Source of the DNA: Treponema sp. UBA792
Lineage (GTDB): Bacteria > Spirochaetota > Spirochaetia > Treponematales > Treponemataceae
Direction: 5' to 3'
Length of the DNA stretch: 46,628 bases
Assembly (NCBI GenBank): GCA_002296965.1
Contig: DBIW01000029.1
Coordinates: forward strand, 62,294 to 108,921
Below are positions 24,607-33,211 of the stretch, piece by piece (the first letter of the stretch is position 1; the number at the start of each line of letters is the position of its first letter). The translations under genes were made by a program, and so were the position numbers. Under the pieces are notes generated by a model that was not told where the DNA came from, made no database searches, and saw only the letters and a program-made list of their open reading frames with translations.

Positions 24607-26253
24607 CTAAAAGAAAAATTTAAGCAGAATGTCAGCCTTTCCCGTTCCGGCAAGATAGCCTCCGGAATATGAACGTGTTCCTCCGCTTACAAGCTTCAGA
24701 ACATCATCAGCGGAAAGGACAAGTCTTACGGCATCTGTCAGACGGACAAAACACTCAATTCCGAAATCAGGAACATGATCGTCAGAATCCATGCTGAATC
24801 CGAGAGCGGTCTTCACTCCCCAGCGTGAATTCTCGTCCTGAAACGAAATCTGGAGAGAAAGCATCTGTCTGTCCTCCAGAACCGGCAGATAAAGCCAGTT
24901 GGATTTCCATGATCCGGCAAGCGAGAAAATCTTGTAGTGATATGCCGCCTTGAATTCCGTGGTCAGGAGACTGCGCGACCTTTCCGTATAGCCCGCGACT
25001 CCATTCACAAGTCCGTCCGTTCCGTAATCCGGTTCCCAGATTCCGTTGCCAAGAGCTGTAGTCCGGAATTCCACGCCGGCGGAACCGGTGAATGATGTCT
25101 TGAGCGGAACGACAATGTCGGCACGCCCGAACCAGTCCGAAGTCTCCTTCGGAATAAAGGAGAATCCGCTGAATTTGAATTTCTCCTCGGCGGATGAGAT
25201 TTGAGTGCGGAAGGAGTCAAGTCCGCCCGAAAGCGAAAGCGAGACTTTTCTGTCGGAGAAATAAACCGGAAACACCCACTTCAAGTCAAGTCCGAAAGGC
25301 ACAATCACGGTATCTCCGCCGATATGGTCGCCTACAACGGCCGAAGCGTGCGCGGAGACAGAAAGCTGCGGTCCGCTCCATCCTATTTTTCCAAGGAATT
25401 CCGCACGGCTTGCAGTCCGTCCTGATGACTCCGAAAGGGAACCGTCCGTATCGCAGTCAAGCACATAATCCGCGGAGAATTCCGCCAGAAATCCGTTTCC
25501 GCTCCACTCCGCGCGCAGCTCCGGACTGAGCGAAAACACGGAAACTCCCTTTATCCATTCAGGTCCGCTGAAATTCTGTCCTCCGGCCGTCATATCAGAG
25601 AAGCGGGTGTACAGGCCGGTTTCCGCAGAGGCACCGAGCGCGAATCCGTGCGGAAGCGTCCACCTCCAGCTGATGTCCCCTTCGGCGGAGCTTTTGCGCA
25701 GTGCGGATATGAATTCGGATTTTCCCTGAAGACCGTCTCCTGACGAAGCATAGGTTCCGCCGAGAATCCATTCCATCGGACCGGCGGAAAAAGTCTTTGA
25801 CAGTTCCACCAAAGTCGAGCTGTCAAAAAATCCCGAATGCAGCGGGCGGTTCCAATATCCGTCCATCGAGGTATGGCTGAATCCGAGCCGGAACGGATCT
25901 CCGCCGTAAAGCCTGTACACGGAGAAATCTCCAGTAAAAAGACCTGGAAATCCGCCGCCCGCACATCCTTCCGCAAAAATATTCTTGACGCTCTCCCGCT
26001 CCGCCGATTCGGGGGCAGGCGGCTCCACACCGGGAGTTATATCGGGAAGTTCAGGAACAAGCGTCCCGGTCTTTCCGGAACGGTCTATTATTCCTGAAAA
26101 TTCAACGGAGTCGCTTCCGGCGGTGACGGTTTCTCCGCTCACGACCGCCGTAACATCTGGAAGCGAAAGCTCCGGCTTCTCGTCCTCAGCAACGGCGGCT
26201 GCCGGCATAAACAGCGGAACCAAAATTCCGAACAGGAAACAGCGTTTTTTCAT
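24607..26253 (-). CDS. Putative outer membrane beta-barrel protein with TonB-box-like N-terminus
   Basis: A 548-aa exported protein. The signal peptide ends about residue 22 (AAAVA). Two short segments in the first 80 residues, LPDVTAVVSG and LPDITPG, resemble TonB boxes (compare LPEVVVTA-type boxes). No plug-domain motifs follow. Residues about 110-548 alternate hydrophobic and polar residues with many aromatic girdle positions, as in beta-barrels, and the last residues LLKFFF end in Phe, the usual outer membrane assembly signal. I do not recognise a family. It lies between the 980-aa TPR gene (27 nt) and exbB (18 nt), so it is the obvious candidate partner for this Ton motor. GAGGA lies 8 nt before the ATG. 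Confidence 0.7.
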   Translation of the reverse strand: MKKRCFLFGILVPLFMPAAAVAEDEKPELSLPDVTAVVSGETVTAGSDSVEFSGIIDRSGKTGTLVPELPDITPGVEPPAPESAERESVKNIFAEGCAGGGFPGLFTGDFSVYRLYGGDPFRLGFSHTSMDGYWNRPLHSGFFDSSTLVELSKTFSAGPMEWILGGTYASSGDGLQGKSEFISALRKSSAEGDISWRWTLPHGFALGASAETGLYTRFSDMTAGGQNFSGPEWIKGVSVFSLSPELRAEWSGNGFLAEFSADYVLDCDTDGSLSESSGRTASRAEFLGKIGWSGPQLSVSAHASAVVGDHIGGDTVIVPFGLDLKWVFPVYFSDRKVSLSLSGGLDSFRTQISSAEEKFKFSGFSFIPKETSDWFGRADIVVPLKTSFTGSAGVEFRTTALGNGIWEPDYGTDGLVNGVAGYTERSRSLLTTEFKAAYHYKIFSLAGSWKSNWLYLPVLEDRQMLSLQISFQDENSRWGVKTALGFSMDSDDHVPDFGIECFVRLTDAVRLVLSADDVLKLVSGGTRSYSGGYLAGTGKADILLKFFF

Positions 26254-26280
26254 ATATCAAAATTCCTCACAAAAAGCACT

Positions 26281-29220
26281 TTATCTGCCTACGGCTTCTG
26301 ACGCCGCATAGCGGCTGTCCGGGTAAAGCTCGCGGAGCAGCCCCGAAGTCTTTTCCGAATCGGCCTTCATTCCTGCCGCAGAGAACGACTCGGCGGCGCC
26401 GTAAAGCGATGCGGCGGCACCGTCATCCGAACCCGATTCCCTGTAGTATTTTGCGGCATCAAGAAAAATTCCGGCCGCACGCCGGTTCTCTCCTTTTCTT
26501 CTATAATATTCGGCGACAACAGCTGCCGTGCGGGCGGCGGAATTCGCCTCGGCCGGCAAGTTTTTCTCCTGAGCCGCAAGCAGCTCCGATGCAAGCTCAA
26601 AGGCTTTTTCAAACGTAGCGGATGAGCGGCCGTATATTTCCGCAAGCTCTGTTCCGGCCAGCCTTCCCGCAGCAGTTGAGATTCCGCCCTTTCCGATATA
26701 TTCCGCGGATTTCGCGGCAGTTTCAGCGTCGGCTCCGGAGACAAGCTGCCTCAGCTCAATAACAAGAGAAGCCGTTCCGTCATCCGCAGCCTGATCCGCG
26801 TATTCCCGGACAAGAATTTCGGCGGCATCAAGCGCATCCGCATAGCTTTTTGAACGGTAACATGAAACGGCCAGATTCCTCAGGGCGCCGTACCTGTAGA
26901 TACTTTCCGGATAATCCGAAACAAGAAGCCCGTTCACCATGGCGGAACGGCTGTAGTCTCCAAGCCTGAACGCGCAGTCTCCGCAGAAATAAAGCGCCGC
27001 ATCGGAATAGCCGCCCTCCGGAAAAGCATATATATATCTGTTGTAGCGTTTCTGGGCCTCCGTATAGTCGCCTTCCGAATAGAACATTCCTGCCGAGCGG
27101 AAAAGCGCCTCCTCCGAATATGCGTCTGCCGGAGAAGCGGCGTAAAGCCTCTGATAAAATGACTCGGCGGCATGGACATCGCCCGAATTCTCACAGATTT
27201 TCGCGCTCATAAAAACCGCACGCCGTGCGAATCCGGAATCACCGGCAGCATAAGGCGACAGAAAGTCCAGCGCGGCCTTAAAATCACCTGAATCAGAAAG
27301 AATTTCGGCCGTGAACATGACGGCATTCTGTCTTTCAGTTCCGGAATCCGAGGCGTTGACAAGCTTTTCCGCCAGAAGCGCGGCATCCCTGAAATTTCCA
27401 AGCCGGACTGCTGATTTTGCGGCATATTCCAGGGACGGCGCATGGTATTTCCCGGACGCAGAATTCTCCGCGTAAAACAGAAAAGTCCTGTAAGCCTGAC
27501 CGTAATCCGCCGCAAAATATTCGGCGCAGCCTCTGTAAAAAAGAATGTCCGCCCCGGCGCCGCCGGTCATGCCATCATCCTTCTCAATCAGATCCGAATA
27601 GCGATTAAAAAACTCAAGGCTGCGTCTCCAGTTTTTCATATTGAATTCCGAAAGCGCGGCGACCGCAGCGGCACCGGCAGTTTCCGCCATTTCAGACTGG
27701 GCGGCGGCGGCCCGATAATCACCGGAGGCAAAAAGGGCCTTGGAATATTCCGTCCTTATGGAATCAATTTTTCCAACCGCGGAATCCGGTTTATCCGCTG
27801 AATTCTCCGCATACTCAAGAATTCTACCATAAATTTCCGCGGATTTTGAATACTCCCCAAGCTTGGAATACGCTGCGGCCAGCACCAGCGCCGATGCGGG
27901 GTCAGATATTTTCCGCCCGGAGAATGCGTTCTTTCCGGCTTCGGTGGCGGCGCGTCTGTAGTCCCCAAGCTCAAAAAGGGCGGCGGAATAAACATACTCA
28001 GAACGCGGATCCGGATTTTTTATCCGGGCGAAAACCTCCGGAATTCCTGAAATTCTTCCGGCGCGGAACATCGCATCAACAAGAAGCGCGTTAAATGAAT
28101 CAGCCGTCGTTCCGTCTTTCCGGCAGAATTCCCCGGAACGGCTTTCCAATGCGGAAAGGATGCCGGCCGCCGAGTCCGGATCATCACCGCCGCACAAATC
28201 AAGCCGGACCTTCATCCGGTAGATGAAAAGCGCGGACTCAACGTCTGCTGACGGAGAATTCGCTTCGGCCGAGTCAAAATATGCCAGCGCCTCCGGAATT
28301 TTTCCGCCAGTGTACGCATCTATTCCAAGACGCAGCCACAGCTCGGCCGCAAGAGACGGAAAACCGGAGAAACCATCCGACGCGGCGGCAAGCACATCCG
28401 CAGTGCCGGCGTCATCTCCGTATTCTTCGGACAGAAGATAGGCTCTTTTCAGCGACTCAGAAGCTATTTCCCTTATTCCTGATTTTCCGGCTGAACAATA
28501 GGCTTTATATGCGGCGGAGAAATTTCCGGCCGCCTCGTCCGCGGCGGCTCCGTAAAAAACAAGCCTGAAATAGACATCATCCGGAAGCTGGTCCCGTCCG
28601 AAAAGACGCGCAAGCTCAGCAGCGGAGCGGAATTCTCCTGACGCGTTATACGAAGCCGCAAGGCGCAGCAGGGAGACATAATAGTCTTCCGGCCGGTATT
28701 TTTTCCCGTTTCCGACAATGAATTCTAGAAGCGGAACTGCGGACGCATAATCTCCCTGCGAGAAATATATTCCGGATGAAAGAAAAACCGCTTCCGGCAT
28801 GAACAGAAGCTCATCCTGTGCGCTGCCCGGAACGGAAATACATTTTGAAAAAGCATTCAGAGCGCCGTCAGGATCATTGCAGGCGGCGCGGGCCTTTCCG
28901 AGCAGAAAATAAAGCCTCTCGTATTCCGGCGAGCCGATATGGACGGAGGAAATTATTTTTCCAAGTGAATCAGAAGCCTCGGCATAACGTCCGAGCTCTA
29001 TCAGCGCCCCGCTTTTTGTGAGCACGGTCCTTACGATAAAGACCGACTCCGGATAATGCTCCTCAAGCGCCGCTGCGCGGGAAACCGCACCGGGATAAAA
29101 TCCGGTGTCAAAAGCGGCGTTCATCTCGTTGAACAGCGAAAGCTCCGATGCGGAAAAATCCGCGGAAAAACCCCGGACTGCGCACAATGCGGCTGCGAAT
29201 AAAAAAATTCTTCTCTTCAT
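26281..29220 (-). CDS. Large exported TPR-repeat protein
   Basis: A 979-aa protein with an N-terminal signal peptide (cleavage near GFSA, about residue 20) and no later membrane helix. Almost the entire mature chain is built of degenerate tetratricopeptide repeats with phrases such as YAEASDSLGKI, YASAVPLLEFI, YSKSAEIYGRIL and YTEAQKRYNRYIYAFPEGGYSDAALYF; the last form, with PEGxYxDxA, is like the repeats of CpoB/YbgF and BamD-type periplasmic proteins. Ala, Ser, Gly and Tyr are abundant. Protein-protein binding in the periplasm is the expected role. The start is ATG 29220, just after a TTG that extends the frame. It links the Bat genes (42 nt gap) to the beta-barrel and Ton genes (27 nt gap). 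Confidence 0.82.
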   Translation of the reverse strand: MKRRIFLFAAALCAVRGFSADFSASELSLFNEMNAAFDTGFYPGAVSRAAALEEHYPESVFIVRTVLTKSGALIELGRYAEASDSLGKIISSVHIGSPEYERLYFLLGKARAACNDPDGALNAFSKCISVPGSAQDELLFMPEAVFLSSGIYFSQGDYASAVPLLEFIVGNGKKYRPEDYYVSLLRLAASYNASGEFRSAAELARLFGRDQLPDDVYFRLVFYGAAADEAAGNFSAAYKAYCSAGKSGIREIASESLKRAYLLSEEYGDDAGTADVLAAASDGFSGFPSLAAELWLRLGIDAYTGGKIPEALAYFDSAEANSPSADVESALFIYRMKVRLDLCGGDDPDSAAGILSALESRSGEFCRKDGTTADSFNALLVDAMFRAGRISGIPEVFARIKNPDPRSEYVYSAALFELGDYRRAATEAGKNAFSGRKISDPASALVLAAAYSKLGEYSKSAEIYGRILEYAENSADKPDSAVGKIDSIRTEYSKALFASGDYRAAAAQSEMAETAGAAAVAALSEFNMKNWRRSLEFFNRYSDLIEKDDGMTGGAGADILFYRGCAEYFAADYGQAYRTFLFYAENSASGKYHAPSLEYAAKSAVRLGNFRDAALLAEKLVNASDSGTERQNAVMFTAEILSDSGDFKAALDFLSPYAAGDSGFARRAVFMSAKICENSGDVHAAESFYQRLYAASPADAYSEEALFRSAGMFYSEGDYTEAQKRYNRYIYAFPEGGYSDAALYFCGDCAFRLGDYSRSAMVNGLLVSDYPESIYRYGALRNLAVSCYRSKSYADALDAAEILVREYADQAADDGTASLVIELRQLVSGADAETAAKSAEYIGKGGISTAAGRLAGTELAEIYGRSSATFEKAFELASELLAAQEKNLPAEANSAARTAAVVAEYYRRKGENRRAAGIFLDAAKYYRESGSDDGAAASLYGAAESFSAAGMKADSEKTSGLLRELYPDSRYAASEAVGR

Positions 29221-29262
29221 CAAAAAATCCAGTTGCCGGCAGAATCCTTTCCGGCAGAAAAT

Positions 29263-30618
29263 CTACTCTATGGGGATAAGCTCCCCGTCCTGAACCCATC
29301 CGGAAAAATCACCGGACTCGACATAGCACCATCCGCCGGACGACTCCCTGATCCTGACTCTTGTTCCGGCCGGAACAAGAACTTTTGACGAGGCCGAACT
29401 TTCGGGCACGGAAGCGGCATAAACACCCGGTGATACGGAGGCTTTCTCCATACGCCTTGTTGCGGATAAAATCCCGGCGACTGCGGCAAAGGCAAGACAG
29501 ACCAGAAAAACAGCGGCAGGAAATTTTCTGCGCCTTATCACCGAAAACAACATCAGCAGACAAAAGATTACAGAAAGAACGGCGGCTCCGGCAGCTGCCG
29601 AAAGCGGAAATTCATGCGGCTGGGGAGGAATCCCAAGCGATGACTCAAAAGCGGCTCTTTCCGCGGCGATATTCCGCCGCCCCCAAAGGGCTCTTCTCTC
29701 AAGTGAACGCAGACGCGCTATTTTAAGACAGTCCTCCGCCCTAACCGGAACGGATGAATTCCCTGCGGTAGAGAGCTGCCCGCCGGGAAGAAATGCGTCT
29801 CGGAAAATTCCGCCGTCGCTGCCGGAACGTTTTCCCGGCGACGAGCCTTCACTTATGGAGACAAAGCAGTCATGAAGCCTCACCTCGAAATTCATTCCGC
29901 CGTATGACGACGCTGAGATTCTCACCGGAGGAAGGGCTGTCCGGCCGCCGGCAAGAGGAGTCCACTCAAATTCAGCGGCAGGCAGCAGCTTATCCGAATA
30001 AACTCCGGAAAATGCGGACGTGTCACCGCTGTCTGTTCTCTCAAAAATGGAATCCCTGGGAATTTCCCAGCTTACTCCGGAAACGGCGGCGGCATACCGC
30101 AGATACAGTGTCAGGACGATTTTTTTTCCGGCGGGGAAAGAGCCGAGACTGCGGCCAGCAGCGGATTCGGCGGCTAAAAGCTCTCCGCGGTTCACCGAGA
30201 CAAAAAGCTGCGGCGCAAGACGGCCGATGTCCTCTTCCACGGAAACAGGCGAAAATCTGAGGGCATATCTGCGCCCTCCAGAATTCACGTAAAGCGGAGG
30301 AATCTCGTATTTTCCCGGAACGGCGAATTCAAACCAGAGCTCAAGCCTTGTGGAGGAATTTCCGGCTCCGGTCTTCCTGAATGTCATGAAAGTGAAATTC
30401 CTTCCTCCCGAATAAAATTCCCCGATTTCCGGCTGAACATCCGCAGAAGGAACAGTCACCTCAAATTTTATGTCACGTCCACAGACAAGCCGCTGGCCTG
30501 CTGACGGGACAATCCGGAGCGATTCAAATGAACTGAAACGTGAAGTTCCGGCCGGAAATAACGGAGACTGGAACACCGCCAGCGCAAAAAAAAGCGGAAT
30601 ATGACATAAAAATTTCAA
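29263..30618 (-). CDS. BatD-like membrane protein with C-terminal SH3 domain
   Basis: About 451 aa. A signal peptide (KFLCHIPLFFALAVF) precedes an extracytoplasmic beta-rich region (residues about 25-330) in the BatD style, with phrases such as VPGKYEIPPLYVNSGGRRY and AGKKIVLTLYLRYAA. Two membrane helices follow (about 345-365 and 373-392), then a C-terminal bacterial SH3 domain (VLVPAGTRVRIRESSGGW to GWVQDGELIPIE). The start is taken as TTG 30618: it overlaps the upstream stop as TTGA and begins a clean signal peptide. The ATG at 30666 would lie 50 bp inside the preceding gene and bury the signal. BatD proteins belong to the aerotolerance (Bat) operon; the SH3 addition is unusual to my knowledge. 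Confidence 0.75.
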   Translation of the reverse strand: MKFLCHIPLFFALAVFQSPLFPAGTSRFSSFESLRIVPSAGQRLVCGRDIKFEVTVPSADVQPEIGEFYSGGRNFTFMTFRKTGAGNSSTRLELWFEFAVPGKYEIPPLYVNSGGRRYALRFSPVSVEEDIGRLAPQLFVSVNRGELLAAESAAGRSLGSFPAGKKIVLTLYLRYAAAVSGVSWEIPRDSIFERTDSGDTSAFSGVYSDKLLPAAEFEWTPLAGGRTALPPVRISASSYGGMNFEVRLHDCFVSISEGSSPGKRSGSDGGIFRDAFLPGGQLSTAGNSSVPVRAEDCLKIARLRSLERRALWGRRNIAAERAAFESSLGIPPQPHEFPLSAAAGAAVLSVIFCLLMLFSVIRRRKFPAAVFLVCLAFAAVAGILSATRRMEKASVSPGVYAASVPESSASSKVLVPAGTRVRIRESSGGWCYVESGDFSGWVQDGELIPIE

Positions 30619-32213
30619 TAGTCGTCCGCGGAAGTCTGATTCTCTTTTATCATGCTGTTTTTCCATTGTCTGCGGTCATTCTCCTCAATATGTCTGAAAA
30701 CTGCATCTTCCGCTCCGGAAGATCCGTGCGCTTTTTCCGGAGACGGAACATCTTTCCTGCGTTCCGGAGCTGCACTTTCCTCCGCCAGATCCGCCGAAAG
30801 CTCCATGTTTATCTTAGCGTCAAGCCGGGAACTGTCAGCTTCAAGCGACTTTCTGAAGAACCCGGCGGCGGCCGAATAGTCACCGTCACGGAATGCTATT
30901 ATTCCGGCGTTGTAGAATGCGGCGCCCCGTATTTCTGCGGAGGCATCCTCCGAAATCATGGAGAATTTTTCCATGGCGGCGGAATTCTCGTTCTGGGCGG
31001 CATAGACGCAGCCAAGTCCATAAAGCGCGTAGTCCTTAAGCCGCCGGTCCTGCACGGCGACGGCTGTCTCCTCCGCGGAAAGAAATGAGGATGCGGCCTT
31101 GGTATAGTTTCTCTTCTGGTATGAATACGCGCCGCCGAGAACCTGCGCCGCCCCCTGAATTCCGCCGCATCCGGCAAGCAGGAAAGGAAGCACCAGGACG
31201 CACGGAGAAAGCCCGCGGAAAGAAAAATCAGCCTCCGACACGGCAAAACTGAGCACAAGAGAAACCAGCGCGAGCACAAGGAAAAATCCGCGCCGCGACA
31301 CAGGCTCGGTCTCGAACGTCATCACCGTGCGCTCGCCGTACCCGGACGAAAGCCCTGCCAGAAGCGAATATGCGGAGCCGCGGGAGGACGAATCGACATA
31401 CTGGATGATTTTCTTGTCCCTGTGGAACGGCATTTTTTTCAGGACGGAATCCGCGGCGGCCAGGATGTTGCCGGTCCGGAGCGAGGTGTGGATTTTTGTC
31501 TTTCCGTCTCCGGCGGTGACTGTAGTTCCGTCACGGGAACCGAATCCTATCAACGTGACGGGAATTCCTTTTGCGGCGCAGCTTGAAAAAGCCGCCGTCA
31601 TTCCGCCGAGAGTGTCCTCGCCGTCGGTAAAAACCCAGATTCTTGATGCGGACGAGTAGTTTTCCGGAAAAGATGCGGCGGCTGTAAGAATTCCATCCCC
31701 GATTCCGGAGCCAGGAGCCGTCATCATGTCCGGAGAAAGAACGTCAAGGAGCGAATTTATCATCGAATGGTCCTCGGTCAGCGGAACCGCCGTAATTCCG
31801 CGTCCCTTTACGATTACCGCGGACACAGGAATTCCTTCCATGCGCGACAGAAGCGTACGGGCATAGGCGGAGGCGGCCGCGAGCCTTGTCATTCCGCCGG
31901 GGCCGTCGGCCGCAGTCATGCTGTTGGAGATGTCAAACACGAACGAGACTGCGGAGCCGCTTTTCGCGACAGGAACAAGCCGTGAGCCGAATGATATTCC
32001 GGCCGCCGCCAGCATGAGGAATATCCATGCGGCGGCGCGCAGCAGTGTCCTTGCAATGACATATTGCGGAAAACGGCACATCTTTCCTCCGGCACGAGTC
32101 CCCCTGACTTCACGGGAAATTCCCGAAACCCTTGCCATAACAAAAACGGCGGCAGGAACAGCAGCGAAAGCGGCAAGAATCATATACGGACGCTCACAGA
32201 AAAATCCCATCAT
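30615..32213 (-). CDS. BatB/BatC fusion: VWA-domain membrane protein with C-terminal TPRs
   Basis: A 532-aa protein. Two N-terminal membrane helices (about 10-30 and 55-75) lead to a von Willebrand A domain with MIDAS motif DISNS (D94-S98) and VFTDGED (T196). A third helix (about 308-326) returns to the membrane. Then comes a fourth hydrophobic stretch with an internal lipobox-like LLAGC (345-349), followed by TPRs (about 355-470) and a charged tail. In other bacteria BatB (VWA) and BatC (TPR) are separate genes; here they appear fused, with the lipobox looking like the relic of BatC's own export signal. The ATG overlaps the batA stop by 4 bp and GAGG lies 4 nt upstream. Confidence 0.85.
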   Translation of the reverse strand: MMGFFCERPYMILAAFAAVPAAVFVMARVSGISREVRGTRAGGKMCRFPQYVIARTLLRAAAWIFLMLAAAGISFGSRLVPVAKSGSAVSFVFDISNSMTAADGPGGMTRLAAASAYARTLLSRMEGIPVSAVIVKGRGITAVPLTEDHSMINSLLDVLSPDMMTAPGSGIGDGILTAAASFPENYSSASRIWVFTDGEDTLGGMTAAFSSCAAKGIPVTLIGFGSRDGTTVTAGDGKTKIHTSLRTGNILAAADSVLKKMPFHRDKKIIQYVDSSSRGSAYSLLAGLSSGYGERTVMTFETEPVSRRGFFLVLALVSLVLSFAVSEADFSFRGLSPCVLVLPFLLAGCGGIQGAAQVLGGAYSYQKRNYTKAASSFLSAEETAVAVQDRRLKDYALYGLGCVYAAQNENSAAMEKFSMISEDASAEIRGAAFYNAGIIAFRDGDYSAAAGFFRKSLEADSSRLDAKINMELSADLAEESAAPERRKDVPSPEKAHGSSGAEDAVFRHIEENDRRQWKNSMIKENQTSADDY

Positions 32214-33211
32214 ATAACCTCGTTCAGAAAAATCCGCCGGACAATCCAGGCAAGAGCAAAAAGGACGGCGGCAAGGCAGATTAATTCAAAATACAGATTA
32301 TGGTCAGCGGTTCTGAATGAGAATGTCTGGACTGATTTCTCCCGGCCGGCGACCGTATCAAGAACACCGGCCAGCTCGTCCGTGCTGTGCGCCTCAAAAT
32401 AGCGTCCGTTTCCGGCCGAGGCGATTTTTTTCAGCGGAGCGGAATCAAAACCGGACTCAAGATAGCCGGAATACAGCTTGCCGGTGACAGGATCCTTGTA
32501 ATCAATCTTGACCGTTCCTTTTGTTCCGATTCCGACCACATATACAGGAATTCCGTTCGCCGCGGCGATTCCGGCCGATGTCTCAGGATGAATCTCGCCG
32601 GAATTGTTCTCACCGTCGGTAATCAGGACGATACATTTTTTCCGCGCCGACGAAGACACAAGATGATAGACGGCCGTTCCAAGTCCCGTTCCTACGGCGG
32701 AGCCTTCGCCCATTCCGCCCGGAACAACCGACATGACACGCGAAATAAAAAGCGAGCGGTCAGATGTGGGAGGAACGGCGACAGCCGCCTCCGAGCCGAA
32801 AACCACAAGTCCGAACCTCCATCCGTCGTATTCGGAGACAAGCGACTTTATCGTATTTTCGGCGGCCTCAAGCCTGGTGGTTCCGGACATATCAATCGCG
32901 GCCATGGATGGACTTGTATCAAGCGCGAACATTATATCAGTTCCGGCGGAAGTGTAGACTTTTTCCTGATGAGGAATGACAGGCTCCGCGAGAGCGGCTA
33001 CAGAAACAATAAATCCGGAGCAGAAGAAAAAAGCCGCCAGAAACGGAAGAATTCTTGTCGTGCGGCCGTTCCACCTATAAGGCGGCGCGCCCCAATCCGA
33101 AAGCACGGCCGGAAACGAGATCCGGCGGAAAATCCCGGCGCGGCGCAGAATAAACAGCAGCGGAATCAGAAGCATAAGGAAAAATGCCGCAGGATTACGG
33201 AATTCAGGCAT
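32210..33211 (-). CDS. batA: BatA-like VWA-domain membrane protein
   Basis: A 333-aa inner membrane protein. Two N-terminal membrane helices (about 8-22 and 53-73) precede a von Willebrand A domain with an intact MIDAS, DTSPS (D98-S102), plus TDGENNSGE, and end in a C-terminal membrane helix (about 305-325). The VWA domain faces the periplasm by family topology. The start is ATG 33211, with GGAGGAAG upstream; it overlaps the preceding gene by 8 bp. A frame open to 33346 is only read-through of that overlap. Bat proteins were tied to oxygen tolerance in Bacteroides and are also common in spirochetes; the molecular role is unsettled. Confidence 0.9.
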   Translation of the reverse strand: MPEFRNPAAFFLMLLIPLLFILRRAGIFRRISFPAVLSDWGAPPYRWNGRTTRILPFLAAFFFCSGFIVSVAALAEPVIPHQEKVYTSAGTDIMFALDTSPSMAAIDMSGTTRLEAAENTIKSLVSEYDGWRFGLVVFGSEAAVAVPPTSDRSLFISRVMSVVPGGMGEGSAVGTGLGTAVYHLVSSSARKKCIVLITDGENNSGEIHPETSAGIAAANGIPVYVVGIGTKGTVKIDYKDPVTGKLYSGYLESGFDSAPLKKIASAGNGRYFEAHSTDELAGVLDTVAGREKSVQTFSFRTADHNLYFELICLAAVLFALAWIVRRIFLNEVI

